Shown one piece after another: positions 1 through 13,229 of a DNA stretch of 64,000 bases; positions within the stretch are counted from its first letter, which is position 1, and each line of letters begins with the position of its first letter. Where the stretch lies: contig JADDOH010023717.1 of assembly GCA_016648135.1 (NCBI GenBank), forward strand, positions 87,686 to 151,685, in the 5' to 3' direction. This DNA comes from Agrypnia vestita (taxonomy: Eukaryota; Arthropoda; Insecta; Trichoptera; Phryganeidae). The notes beneath the pieces are model-generated. The model worked only from the letters and a program-made list of their open reading frames with translations. It searched no databases and was not told the origin of the DNA. The position numbers and the translations under genes are program-made.

Positions 1-1247
1 AAATTCTTCATTGAAAATAAAATAGATACACATTACAGTGATTTTATATATTACGTTTTTTATGCTCGTTTAACTGTCCCTAGAAAAGTTTAAACTTGTA
101 AAACCTATGTAAAAACATTTATTATAAAAGCATGCATAAATCTATATTATTATTGTATAATCACATTGTTTTGTTGTATTTGCTTTCCATGAAATATTGT
201 GTTTACTAATGCATAAGTTATATTTTGTTTTGTGCAGATTCGCTAAATATAATTATACGCCACTCTGCTTCACCTGGCTTAATCAGTGTAATGGCTCCAC
301 CGTCTGACTAACAATTTCATAACTCATTAGCGGACTTTCACATAAATTACTTTACAAACTTTCCTCGAATAAAGTCACCATTGAGGCATCCAAAAGCAGC
401 TTTTAACTTTGTAATTTCTCTTGTCTTCTTCATTTATTCACTAACTAGCTGACGTACTCGGCGTAGAATATTTGAACATGAGAACCATCTAAAGAATTCA
501 CAAAGCTTCCAGAAGTTCCTTCTAGAACCCTCTATTCTCGAGAATTCCCACTCTCTCGCCATTCAAGTCACCGTCACATGTATTCTTTACTATTTCCCAT
601 ATGGAAAAATCCGCATGATAATACTTGATTATGTACGTTAAAATTGCCGCGTCCTTTGGCGCAACGGATAATGCTTCAAAACAGAAACAAATTTATTTTT
701 ACAATTAAATTCAATATGCATTTTTAATTTTATTCATTCAATTTTTACTGTTATTTACTAAGTATTTCTTTCATTGTGAATAACGTTCAGACAAGGCGTC
801 AAAATTTTATTGCATTGTAAGTCAGAACTTGCGTGAAACGTTATATTGGCAAATGGACAATTGCGCGCAAGACAACTGCGCACCGAAAATCACGCACAGA
901 CGATTGCGCGCTACAGCCCGCAATATAACCCCTATTACAACGCGCAGACAATAGCGTGCACAATAAAACTACAAAATTAAATGTAACGAAAAAATATGCT
1001 CTTTTAACCTACTAATAATAATGGTGGAAATTTTGTGAAATAATCCATGGAAAAGTTTATCTTCAACTATGGATTACATTATAGAAAAAAAATTTGGCTG
1101 AAAGACGTAGAATCATCAATAGTCAAGAGAATGGAAGCTATTTTTTTCTTTGCCAATATACATCCTCATTGTGCTTAAAAGATTGATTCGAATATTAAAG
1201 GGATGAAATTATAGTTTTTTTTATGTCCATTATAAAAGCGTTAGATT
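1..1247. other. Repeat-bearing AT-rich sequence, no gene
   Basis: ACTAGCTGACGTACTCGGCG at 445 resembles the end of a widespread insect dispersed repeat. Next to it lie TTC/GAA pairs like heat-shock half sites (507-527). At 856-959 there are four copies of a GACAATTGCGCGC-like motif. Confidence 0.4.
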
Positions 1248-1390
1248 TAACCCCGAATTCAGAGTCAATACTTAGATGATTTAAAGGTTAAGGTACGCCT
1301 TAAAAGCGTAATTATCAGTACAAAATAACACTTTTAAGGCACACCTTAACCTTTAAATCAGCTAAGTATTGATTCTGAATTCGGGCCTTA
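1248..1390. mobile_element. Compact foldback MITE, about 143 bp
   Basis: The arms 1248-1308 and 1329-1390 pair over about 60 bp. Each holds CCGAATTCAGA, TCAATACTTAG, TGATTTAAAGGTTAAGG and GCCTTAAAA. TTA at both outer edges could be a 3-bp target duplication of a PIF/Harbinger-type element. No coding capacity. Confidence 0.7.
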
Positions 1391-3597
1391 GTTATTATTT
1401 ACTTTTCAGATTTGTGAAAAACTAAAATAAAATACTGGGAATTATGCAATGTCCTCATTTACTTTACTACTTTCCTACTTTAGTTCCCCTCCCGTATGGA
1501 AATCCTAGGATCTTCTATACTACACATTATATTTTATTGCTTTATAGTTACTCACTGTGAAATATGTGCACACAAAATTTTGTCATCGCTTGTTTTCGTT
1601 AATGCTTAGATCTTGTATGAAATCCTCCATATTTCATCCCCGCATTTCTCGGACTCTAGAAAACATTTCTGTTATGATGAGCCTATGTTATCCGCCTTCC
1701 GCGAAAAGATACCCTTGTAAAATTTATCGTAATTTATAAATGTACATGTTTATATTTTCAACATTATTTTTATATCGGCTAAACTATTTTAATATTTTCT
1801 TGACTCGGTCTGCCTTCTTCTTGCTGTCGTCTTACTAATCATCTAATATTATTTTTATTCCTCTACAATTTTATAATAAATTTAATTACTTTAAAAAACG
1901 TTTATTATTTATTATAAAGTGATTATGTTCAATTTTATTTTTCAACATACGGATTATGAACTGCTCTAATAAGCCTGATAGCTAGTCCTAGTGTGACGTT
2001 AAAGTAAGTACAATTTAAAACATTGAACAACAATTAGGAGAATAATATTTTACAGATTACACTGTCTTATGGTTGGGAAATTCGGAATGCTCTGGAAAAT
2101 TAAATTAAACGATTTCTTATAATTTATTCAGCTATACGAGATAAAAACTTATCGAACAGATATAGAAGTTCGAGGATTTCAAGGTCATTGTACTTATCAT
2201 CCTATGTGCAATATTGGATTCTTTTCGATATTTTAATGTAAACAAAAAATAAAAAATATCGCTCATCAAAAAAAAAGGGTCTAGCCGTATACTCGCGAAA
2301 CACCCGCGCTACACACGCTGCGCGCTGATTGCGTGCATACTCTAATTATCCAATGTTTTAATTGTAGCAATTTACGGACTTTACGAAAGATAGACGGACA
2401 TATAGACGATTAGTATGTTTGATTATTTCATACTGTTCGTTTTCCAAGAAAATAAATTAGTTTGGTGGTATGGATGGTAATATGGGACAAGTATTAGTGA
2501 AAAAAATGTGCAAGGATAAAAATTGGGTCCTAGGGACAGTGTGGTCCCAGAAAGCTATTGCTTAAATAGAAGAAACCAATATTTAGCCATAATATATTTA
2601 GCTATTTAATTAGAATATCGTTAAAATATCATATTGTTATGTTCCGATCCGCAATATAATTTGAAATGATGTTGAATGTCTCATTACGTATCCTTCCAAA
2701 ATGCAGCTAACACATCAATTCGTCAAGATTGAACATGGCGATACATCGAGTAACTATGTTAGGGCGCCCACAATTAGATTGATAGATGACCACTTAAATA
2801 CACCTACGTGACACACGGTTAACGACTTAATTCAAAGTTCATTTATTTAATCAGGATATTCGTGTGGACCAATACATCCGCGCGCGCTTGCGTATGCTAA
2901 TACCAAAATGTAATTTTATCAAATCTGAGCATAAAATCGGTAATCCCGGCGACCACCGTAAGCCAGTGTTAACAAAATTACATTGGTGTCCCACTCATTA
3001 GTTGAATAAATTATATTATTACTACCTACGGTCATTCTAATTAACTGTAAATATTCGTGTTTAACAGAAATTTGAAACGGTATTCTTTTTAAATCTCGTA
3101 GTAATATGCAGTCCCACAAAATATACATTTTATTTTTTTATAATCACTCGGCACCTATGTTTTCAATGTCGAATTAGCTGTGTACATATAGTCCTAGAAT
3201 TTTGCTTAAATTTGATACTTGCCTATATTTAAAGTGCACTTTTATTTTATATATATTGAACACAATATGTAAATAACTAAAAATAATCAAATCACATAAA
3301 GTATCGTTACCAATCTTATTAGTGTTAACGTAGGAGGAATCTGTGATGTAAAACTCAAACTGATATATTGTCGTTTTCGTTGAATTAAGGTATCAAAAAA
3401 TTCAGATCAGGTGAATGTTTGGGTTACGGTACAACTTTAGATGACATCGTGTTGCGTTAGCTTACAGGGTGATTAATGACATGTTTGAAATATAATTCTA
3501 AACTAATCTAGAATTATCAAGGCATAGTTGTGAAACCAAGTACAACTAACTAACTCACCATCATATGTTAATATTAATTCAAATATAAAAATGTTTT
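1391..3597. other. AT-rich stretch, nothing recognised
   Basis: Short chance open frames only. A small GC-rich island at 2290-2335 (CCCGCGCTACACACGCTGCG) has no identifiable role. Confidence 0.5.
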
Positions 3598-3910
3598 AAA
3601 TGCAGTCACCGAGTATTAACAATTTAAAATATACTGAATTCTTGATGTATCTATCCCTTCCAAAATCATGTTTCTTATAAATTTATACGCTCTTTCATAT
3701 AAAATCTATAATTATATAATTGGTTAGATTAGCGTTTAAGATCTGAAATTACACTGGTATGTTGAGTCGTTCTTAATTGAGCTCCAGTAGAATATTTCAA
3801 TTTATTTTTAATTTTTTATTTATTGTACTGAGAACGTGTGAATACTCTAAATAAATAAAATGTAGAATTCAGTACTTTACTAATTAGTAATCCTCGATGA
3901 TTGTATTAAT
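3598..3910. repeat. Foldback repeat, copy 1 of a two-copy family
   Basis: The left arm GCAGTCACCGAGTATTAACA and TACTGAATTC recur inverted at about 3862-3910 (GAATTCAGTA, TTAGTAATCCTCGATGATTG). The same arm sequence forms the foldback at 17418-17575. Confidence 0.55.
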
Positions 3911-4919
3911 TTTTTTTGGATATTGCTGCCTTTGCTTTTATAGCCCACATATCATAAAAATTTAAGATTTTTTTAAAAATGTTTTACCTTAATTTAGACT
4001 AGGTATCATGGTTGCAGGCTCAAAGGTGTGGAATACTCTATCTTACATAATACGGAACATTTCATCAAAAGCACCGTTTTAAAAGACTGAATATTTATCA
4101 TTTTGAAAAACCATTTCCTAAGTTTATAATTTAAATTTTAAATACTTGTATAGAACTAATTTTTGTGTAAAGGTGAAATTTTTACGAAAACTGCGATGAA
4201 TGAATTGTCCATTTTTATTATTGTCACTACGTTTTAGATAAATGTCTAGTTGATAAATATTCCCGACTAAATTAATGTAAAACGGGGTAATGAAATGTAG
4301 GCACTCTGAGCTTCGACACTCATTCAAATTCCCAATATATCGTCATTTGATGGTCGCATCATGAGTGTACGGGCGTACTATATATACGTGCCGTCGTTAA
4401 GTCTGATTTTTCCTTAGCCAATCGCTGTCACTTTCGCCTTGGTTCCAGGAAGACCATCGTTATTTAAGGAAAGTTATAGTAAATCAACTACTTCATTTTT
4501 AGAACTTTCTTATACGTGTATTGAATTCTCATCATTATGATCAAGGTAAGAAAGTACTTTTAATTATTTTTTTTAATACTGTACTAAGGCACCCATGGGG
4601 TGTGTTTAGTGTGAGGATGAAAGGACTGATTCGAATGTTTTTCGGATTGTAAACAGGAAAATCCGTAAATAGTTCCTCGACTTACGAGGTAATTATAGTG
4701 ATTCATAAAATCGTGTTTCAATTTGTAATCAAGATGAATTAATTTCATGCCATTCGTTGATGCGCCGAATGAATAACACCAAGTTGTGGCGGCAAATTTT
4801 TATAATTTTTTTAAAGGTTTTTAAAATTTTAATTTATCACTAATTTTGTAATTTATCACTAACAGTTTTAATTTTTAAATTTAAAAATAATAACAATGTA
4901 CCAAGCCTGAGTAACTCAC

Positions 4920-5012
4920 ACAATTTTATTGTGAGCTCACTGGGAATCGAACCCGGAAACTTGGTACCGGAAACCAATGTCATGCACGCTAGGCTAGGCC
5001 ACGAGGGCCATA
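4920..5012 (-). repeat. tRNA-derived SINE head fragment
   Basis: On the minus strand it reads GGCCCTCGTGGCCTAGCCTA, then GGTTTCCGGTACC and GGTTCGATTCCCAGTGAG. The exact B box GGTTCGATTCC is kept, while the A box region carries a short duplication. It is the same head as the SINEs at 16875 and 29080. Confidence 0.65.
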
Positions 5013-7262
5013 TTATTAATTATTAATCGTGTGCTATGTAAATTATTTATTTAATTTATGATTTTGATAAATTCTCTCGGAAGATGACGTCAATCTTGTG
5101 AAAGCATGCGATAAAATGTCACGCGCTTTCACAGGAGGCTTTAAAGCTCTATAATCAATTTTTTTATGCCATTTCGCGCCAGTTTAAGTCAAACCACTAA
5201 CTAAAGTGTTGTGCAGATTGCAAATGCGAATAATATTAGGCGCAGGCCGTTTAATAATCGTCAAACTTACATTATTTCATCCATACCGTCATTTAAAATT
5301 AAGAAACCGTGGAATTGGTAAAAGAGTATATATTTGTTTTTTACTTTAAATGGGAGGCCAATACGCGACTTTAAAAATTAAATTGATATTGAATTTCTTA
5401 GTTAGCAGATATTTGCTTTCCTTGTTTGTTATTGTTGATTTTTAGTTTTTTATGAAGATACTAAATGTAATTAATTAGTTAAATAAATTGATTTATATTT
5501 TCGTTATTACTATACGCAATAAAAATAAGATGAATATCACTCTTAAATTTTTTTAAGTGTGACATTTAATGTTAACATTGTTTACCAACTTTTTTCCCAC
5601 GGAAAAAATCAGAAACCTTGCAATGCGCTTTGCGAAGTAGATGATACAAAACGATAAAAATAAATTATTGTTTTTTTCATTTTTATATTTACATTGTTTT
5701 AGATCTTATATTGATAATACTGTATTTTAAGATATATATTTTTAATTTTTTAAAATATTATTTTTGTTGTTGGACGTTGCCACTCGACTACTCTTTGGAT
5801 GCGTTCCAAAGCGTCTGTAATTTTTAAAATATACAAATTTGTGTGTAGTTTTCTTGGGTGTAGTCAGAAAATTGAAGAACGAGTTGTAGGTATACACATT
5901 ATTTGAAAAAAAAAAACAAATTGTTTATCTCTTTAACAGAATGTTGTCACGGGATCGTGGTGGTGGGGGACAAATCAAACCTTTGAAATTAATTAATGTT
6001 TTATTTATTCATCAATATTACTGAACACGAATTTAATTAGAGTACTATTCCTTAATTCACGCAATTCCACGCTGTTTGTCACTAAGCACTCGTATTTCCG
6101 TATATTCGCACGTCTTTCGAACACTTTCACTAATAAACGCCCTTTAGGTACTCTCTTAATTTATTGTCGTTGGTCATACTGATTCGCCGATTATCGCTTG
6201 CTTTTCTGTGGTTTGTCTCTGGTTTACATTCTGTCAAAACAACATCTGTGTCTTCGGCACGATGCCGTCTCGTATTTATGAAGATCCGATGTTCTCAAAC
6301 TCAATTTAAATTCATCTAGAATATTTGAAAAACTTCGATTATGTGTAGTTCTTATTGTTTTAGACTCGCGTGAAAAAAATATGATATATTAAAATCTGAA
6401 TAATATGATACTATCTGTAGTAGACGTGTGTATTACGAGATTACATATTTATTTATTATAAAATGTGTGTTTTAAAAGACGCGCCTAAACATTACTTTTG
6501 TTTTTTTCCTGTACTCTCTGTTTAAAAAAAATCTTTTTTGAGATGGATGAAGTTTACAATTTCCAAGATGCAAGCACGTATCTTCAGTCACATCAGAAAA
6601 CAGAAATAACGTTACCAGGCGGGTATCGTTTCTTAACCGTTTCACGATACGTTAATTAATTCCCAATACGGCAGTCACGTGATGATTTTTCCAAGATCGT
6701 CGCAGCTGACTTCAGTGCGGTTCCAGGAACGCCGGTGACGTGTGACGATGGGGTATTCCGGTCCAGCACGAGCCACTCTTCGGCCGCGGCACCAGATGAA
6801 TGTCTAATGGGTCATTTGCCCAATCGTGTCGTAAGGCGTATTCGCCATTCGGTAATAAAACGAATGATGATTTGAGGGTCCAGTATCGTCGCGTGTTAAT
6901 ATGCAAAGTGATACTTGCTTGAAAAACATTAAGGGAAGGTCACAACCAGTCCCACCTTGGACACATTATTTTACGTCGACCGGTTTGTCGATTCGGAGTA
7001 ATACATAAGTTGTAAAAATTGTTTATATGGTTTTTTCTTGTAATCGATATTTGACCCACGTCCTGACATTTGGTACAGAGACGTATTCCGGATGGCTACA
7101 TAATAATCATTCATTAGTTGTTTTTTTGGAGTTACACCGAATTGACACCGAGCAGTCCGTATGTACCTAAGCCATACCGTCGCTACACAATCAACCTAGC
7201 TTTTTTTCTCTATATATCTATTTGTGTATACCTACATATTAAATTGAATATATGTATGTATA
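5013..7262. other. No gene recognised
   Basis: AT-rich. At 5940-6160 a stretch beginning GTTGTCACGGGATCGTGGTG followed by GGGGGACAAATC looks, on the minus strand, faintly like an LTR U5 and leader, but no primer-binding site or gene supports it. Confidence 0.4.
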
Positions 7263-7776
7263 CAGGGTTATTTGGAAAACATTAGTAACCTCGTAGGACT
7301 ATATTTCTGTCTTGATTATGAGTCGAATATGTTCAAGCAGCCATGACCTAATATCAAAGATTGCATTTTTTCCCAATATTTCTGACTTATTTTTTACAAA
7401 ACGTTGAACTATCATTACAGTAACTTATATTGATTACGAAAAATTCATTCGTTTCAATACAAGTTAAATAAAATGAAAAAGAAAAATGGCAGAAATTCCA
7501 ACTGGAATGTTTTCCAATTGGAAATTGAAGTTTTTATTAATTTATTTGACTTGCATTAAAGTGAATGAATTTTTCACATTTGATATTAGTTACTGTAATA
7601 ATAGTTCAACATTTTATAAAAACTAAGCCAGAAAAATTGAAACAAAAAGTCAAACTTTGATGTCACATATCTCCATAACTATTGATGTTAGGTCATGGTT
7701 ACTTGAACATTTTCGACTCGTAATGAAGGTAGAAATATAGTCTTTGAAGGTTATTAATGTTTTCCAAATGACCCTG
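7263..7776. mobile_element. Palindromic element family copy, 514 bp, divergent outer arm
   Basis: Bounded by CAGGGTTATTTGGAAAACAT and its inverse, with TATA on both flanks. The outer 60 bp of each arm is unlike that of the other copies. The inner arm (GTTCAAGCAGCCATGACCTA, TGAACTATCATTACAGTAAC) is clearly the same family. The two arms pair along nearly all their length. No ORF. Confidence 0.8.
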
Positions 7777-10700
7777 TATATTTCTGTCTATTCCCTGTAC
7801 ATTGGTAGACTATTCGGTTGAATTTAACCAAATTTTATGATTGCTCTTTAGAATCCTTGGGCTAAACATTGGCGCTCTCTAGGGCACTCCACCTCCTCAA
7901 TACGGTATAAGTATGTTTTCTATTGATTGCCATTCAGTGCCAGTTTTGTTCAGTTGCACTCTAGGACCCTTAAAAAATAAAAGAATCCCGCCCCACGTTG
8001 CAAATATTGTTACTCTTTAGGGCCTGCACAATGCAAATAAACCTGCTTCACAACCCTTGCCTGTATTACATCATATAATAGCCAGATAGACAAATTTATA
8101 TTTCATTTTATGTCATGTTCATTACGCATTTCCATAAAAGTTAGGTTATATGAAAATACGAAAAAAAATCGAATAATTATTTTCATGCACAGGTGTACGT
8201 TCACCCACAAAGTTTCATAAAATGAGTCACTTGCACCCTTTATAAAAAATTAACATGTCATCATCATCCGTTGCTATGTATTGTTCTGTTGTTTGGTAAT
8301 AAAATAGAACAATTACAGAACATGTGTCACCGGGAATATACCGACGGATCAATAAATCGCATCCGGCCGTGAATGTGCTATTGTTATTTCCCCAAAAATT
8401 GTATCCTTTGATAACCGGACTGTCAGATGACTTTTCAGTACAGTGCATTGGTTGGAAATCAATAAAAAGATTCACCTGTACTCTCTAGGTACGTCACATA
8501 CTTAGATGCCACATTCATGCGACTTCATATATTTATTTAAATATATTCCAATATGTCGTAGACATACCGCACACTGATAAACACGATGAACTTCTTTTGG
8601 CTCATTTAGGGTAACATTTTTATATTGCACAGCATTCAACGGGAATACAAGACCACGAAATGCGCGCATCCATTAAACTGTCAAATTTAATCGATTGAAA
8701 TTAGTGTTAAATAAACCAGTAATCAAAATACCAAAAAGGGACGTCTCCTACAGATTTCTGTATTTCATGTTATTTTCGATGTTTTTTAAGAAATTTTTGG
8801 TTTGTCACCATGCCGAAAACGATTAAATGTGTCATTCGAGAAATTATTTAATGCAAATATAATGTAATTGTCAGATATTCGTTTTCAAAATAAAAATTCA
8901 TTCATTTGACATTCAATGCGGCTGGAAAAGTTGTATGGTTTCGAAACTTTTGAATACGGAACCGTTTAGGCCGAAAATCGATAAAACATGAAAGTGGGTC
9001 TTGGACTTTTTTTTTGAAAATGAACACGTTTTTCAAGAAAGTTTTTGTGTGCCCTAATTATTTTAAATATTCGAGGTAACATTTTTTTATGTATGGATTT
9101 TTATTCGTTTCATGAAACTCAATAAAATAATCAAAAATGATCAATGTAGATTTTTACAACTTAATACTTTGAGCATCATTATTAATATAAAAATTTGGTC
9201 TTTATTTAGGTTTTGAAGAATAACTTCTACTGCGCGTAAATGAGTATATGTACGAAATTTTTTTTGTAACATTAGTTAGTTCTTCAACTGTTGATTGTGG
9301 AATTATAAAAAATGTCGCAACGTCATGATATGCTCTTTTTGAAGGAAGTTTGTTTGTCTGAAGCAAGAAAAACTCTCAATAGCTCGGACTTTGGAATATT
9401 TACACAATTTATTTTAATGTCATTTGAATCATGAGATGAAGCTTTGGAATATTCATTAATTAACTGTTAAAGTAAATAATTTTTGTTTGTTCCATACTTT
9501 TAACTAGGATATTTATCATCTTGGACATTTTTTTTCAATGAAATATAAAGGAATATAAAATGGCGAAAATATTGTATGAAATATGAAAAATAGTGGGGTA
9601 AGTTCAAATTAATTTCTCATTTCATCTAGTAGAAGATATCAAATTTTTTATGAAACTACATCACGATTGCTTAAATAAATAAAATTTTGTATGTTATTTT
9701 TACAACATGATTGTGTTTTCCGACCACGGCCACCACAGTTTTTAAATTTAAAGCCATGGTGACATTGTGAGTAATATTTTTTATTAGCTTTCAGATTACG
9801 CGTTTACCTCCAAAGCCATATCTTATCTTTAAATTATTTTTTCACTAAGTAAACTTGAGTAATCTATATTGGCGTATGGTATAAAATGTTGATTTGTTTC
9901 TCGGAATTCTGAAATAAACGTCAAGTTAATATAAATCGAGTTTTACATAGAGGACATAGGAAAGGAACACTCGGTGGGGCCTTCAAACGGAGCCGATGCC
10001 AATGATAGTGATTCTTTAAAGACCAGTGTTTTATTCGGTAAATAAAAATAGTTCATACGGCACAGCGTATTTGGAGATATTAATATTCGTTTGTGGAAAG
10101 ATCATATCAGAAGGATTATGTGAAAAGAATGATAAACCACCCCAAAGCCAGTTTCTCACCCTTGTTCATATAGGGCAACCGCGTGAGAAGTTCTGTATTA
10201 CTCTGCGAAAAAATATCTTTTCCTCTCATTGGTACTACCATTGGCTCCATACAAAAGAAAAAAACAGATGATAACAGAATGAGATGATCAATGATCATAG
10301 CAATAATAATCCCGGTTATATTACGTGTGTACGTCGTGTAACCCCAACATCGACATATTTCACATGACACAACTTCAGTTTAAGAGAGAAATTATATCGC
10401 TCCTGACCGAAAATAGTTTGAGCGTGTAAGACAGATTCTTCGGAAATCAACCTAAACAATAATTTTATAGCCACAAAGCGCGGGTACACATTTTCTGACT
10501 TAGTTGACCTGGGAGCCTACATGCCTATTATGTCGTGCGGAGAATGTCAACTTCGTTCATCTTGTAATCACTTATTGTACTATACTTATATTGTATAATG
10601 TATTAATGTTTTATTTTAATGTATTATCGTAAATTGTAACTGTAGTAATCGCCTTTCCTAAATGACTATCCATTAAGGTCATTCTGACCTGTCGATAGTC

Positions 10701-11004
10701 TTTAAATTATTATTTTTTTTTTTTTTAAATATATATATATATCTGTATTCATCTTGATTTACTCAATAGGATGAGGAAGAAAGTTTCATAAACTTACGAA
10801 ATAAACCTGCACACATGGTAAGTAATTACGTTTAACAACGATTATGCTGTGGAATGCTACTACTGAAGTTGAAGCAAAACGCTATTGATTCTTTAGCGCT
10901 AGATTTTACAGTAAAGCGCGAGTATTTTCCAGCAAGTTATGGCATAAGATGACGTCACACACTTTGCCAGGTGCGTCAGGCTCAATCGCGTCGCATAGGG
11001 TTGC
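7777..11004. other. No gene recognised
   Basis: AT-rich. The segment at 9038-9120 is, on the minus strand, homologous to 23350-23445 (shared ATTTAAAATAATTAGGGCA and ACAAAAACTTTCT), so it is a dispersed repeat. Short open frames at 10026-10370 overlap on both strands and look like chance. Confidence 0.45.
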
Positions 11005-11290
11005 TTACCTAAAGAGGTCTGCACTGTCTGCAGGTACCCGAACATGCTCCGCTGCGTAACACAGGGGGAGAGCGGTGCGCGCGTGTCCCGATTGAATGGA
11101 AAGGCTGCAGGGGTACCTACCCACGCTGCAATAAGACACCGGCCTATTTCCCGTCATGCCGGCCTGGCACGGGCCAATACGGCCGCGTGAACAATATCCC
11201 GCAGCTGATGTGAAAGCAGTATTGCCCATTGTCGTGTTGGATTGTGTGCGCGGTGCTCGTGCCATTTCAAAATTAAAAAGGGGAAATTTA
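11005..11290 (-). other. GC-rich patch with possible minus-strand first exon
   Basis: A CpG-containing block stands out from the AT-rich flanks. On the minus strand one frame is open from 11379 to 11005, including MARAPRTQSNTTMGNTAF and ending VPADSADLFR. A GTAAGC donor lies at the TTTAG|GTAAGC junction (about 11013). No homologous domain is recognised and no downstream exon was found to the left, so a decayed transposon is equally possible. Confidence 0.2.
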
Positions 11291-11390
11291 AAACCGCGGT
11301 CGTTCTCGAAATGTATATTTTTAAATTTTATCATAATGCTGTGACTTGAGTTTTTATATAACCAGAAATACCGCACCATATTTTTTTATA

Positions 11391-12675
11391 TTAGGTCCTT
11401 ACATATGAAATTGGCGTTTAGTATGGGAGGAACATAAAGCCGATTTTTTTTTATTATAATATATTTATTTAATCAAAGTATGTACCATTGCTATCTATGC
11501 ACTTTTGCCATCTCATAGGTAGTTCATCGATACCTTTACTAAAAAAACCATTCGGACGGGAATCAATAAAATCTTTGAAGGCGGTTTGGACTGCCCCATC
11601 GGAGTTGAATTTTTTCCTTTGCAAGAAGTTATCCAAATTTCGAAAAAAATGGTAATCTGTTGGGGCAAGGTCCGGAGAGTACGGTGGATGTCTTAGACAT
11701 TCCAATTGAAGCTCCTCTAATTTGGTAGCCGTCTGTTGTGCAGTGTGTGTTCTAGCGTTATCATGAAGCAGCAGTGGCCTAGAGCGATTTACCAGCCTCG
11801 GTTGTTTAGCAGCTAGCTTTTCCATCATGGTTTGCAGTTGCTGACAATAGACATCTGCCGTAATCGTCTGGCCAGATTTAAGAAAGCTGTAGTGAAGACA
11901 CCAGCACTAGTCCACCAAACGCTCACAAGTAACTTTTTTGGAGTCAATTTTCGCTTGGGGCATGGTTTGGCTGGTTCGGCAGGGTTCAGCCATTGCGACG
12001 AGCGCTTCCGATTATCGTACAGGATCCACTTTTCATCACAGGTAATGATTCGATTTAAAATCCCTTCATTATTGTGCCGGTTGAGTAATGCAACGCAGCA
12101 GTCAACGCGCGTTTGTTGATTTGCTTCACTCAATTCGTGAGGTACCCACCTTTCAAGCTTTTTCACCTTACCAATTTGCTTCAAGTGGATTAAAACAGTT
12201 TTATCACTAACACCGCAGCCTGCAGCTAACTCGGATGTGGTTCGCGATGGATCCGCTTCCACAATAGCCTTGAATTCTTTATTATCAACTTTGATCTCCG
12301 GCCGTCCACGGGGCTTGTTCTGCAGGTCGAAATTTCCAGAACGAAAACGTTGGAACCAAAAAAGCACTGTGTTTTCTTTTGCGGCACCGTCGCCATACAC
12401 ATCATTAATCCTTCGAGTCGTTTCTGCAGCACTGGTGCCACGGTGGAACTCGTACTCGTAAATAACGCGATATTTCAAGTTTTTTATTTTGTAAACTGAG
12501 TGACGCAAAGAAAAAAACAATTGAGGAAAAAACAAATGAATTATAATTTTCAAAACACAAATACATGAGTAAATAGCTGTATAAATGTGGATTTGGAATT
12601 CCTAACCAAAGAGAAGATATTTGAGATCAAATTTGCCAGTACGGCAAAACGCCAATTTCATATGTAAGGACCTAA
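11391..12675 (-). mobile_element. mariner transposon, 1285 bp, perfect 29-bp inverted repeats
   Basis: The ends at 11391-11419 and 12647-12675 are exact inverses, starting TTAGGTCCTTACATATGA, and both are flanked by TA, the mariner target. The transposase lies inside on the minus strand. TTAGG ends and protein similarity place it near the cecropia/Hsmar1 group. The identical ends suggest recent activity, possibly mobilisable by an intact copy elsewhere. Confidence 0.95.
11469..12553 (-). pseudogene. mariner transposase, one frameshift
   Basis: Minus strand, ATG at 12553. The first frame (12553-11825) carries the paired helix-turn-helix region (SAAETTRRINDVYG, VSDKTVLIHLKQIGKVKKLE), the linker WVPHELSE and the first catalytic Asp in ITCDEKWILYDN. 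The frame breaks by one base near 11880 and resumes as TITADVYCQQLQTMMEKL, then LLHDNARTHTA and YSPDLAPTDYHFF, ending KCIDSNGTYFD. The second and third catalytic Asp residues are 34 residues apart (DD34D), so all three catalytic positions remain. One lost base disables this copy; length is otherwise the usual 340-350 residues. Confidence 0.93.
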
Positions 12676-12712
12676 TATTACAAATTTAAATCTTAAAACG
12701 AACATGAATATA

Positions 12713-13169
12713 GAGGGTGTAACAGAGCTAGTCCGCACTACTTAAGAAGTGAATTCCTGCCTTGATTATGTATCTAAAATAAGCATGAGTTATTGAGATA
12801 CGTATGCAACATCGAAGATTGAATTTTTTTCAATATTTCTTATTTTATTATTTTCTATAAAACGTTGAACTATCATGAAAGTAACTTAAGTATATTGCTC
12901 CAATACAAGTAAAATAAACTGAAGAAATTTAAAACAGATTATTTTGCAAGGTTTTCATAATTTTACTTGACTTGAGTTGCGTTGCTAATGATTTTTTCAT
13001 ATTCGATAAAATTATTTTAATGATAGTATAACGTTTTACGGCAAATCAGTTAGAAATATTGAAAAAAATGCAAAATTTGAGAACGCGTATCTCCATATTG
13101 ATGGTCATAGTTGCTTGAACTTTTTCAATTTATAATTAGGGCAGAAATCCACCTGTTTAAGTATTGTGA
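12713..13169. mobile_element. Palindromic element family copy, right end lost
   Basis: The left end is GAGGGTGTAACAGAGCTAG after TATA, 37 bp beyond the mariner. The outer arm (CCTGCCTTGATTATG) matches that of 38558-39009, and the inner core (CAACATCGAAGATTGAATTT, GTTGAACTATCA) matches the family. The inverted arm stops at GTATTGTG near 13169, so the terminal 20 bp or so is missing. Confidence 0.7.
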
Positions 13170-13229
13170 TTTTAATCTCCTTGACGTTTTCTTTTGAAGT
13201 CCTTAATTTTTCAGAAACGGGTCTTTATA

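Noticed and set aside
5938..6170. Possible LTR/leader remnant on the minus strand
   Set aside because: No matching second LTR, primer-binding site or gag/pol frame; resemblance is superficial.
10026..10370. Overlapping short ORFs on both strands
   Set aside because: Neither shows a domain, codon pattern or splice context; likely chance.
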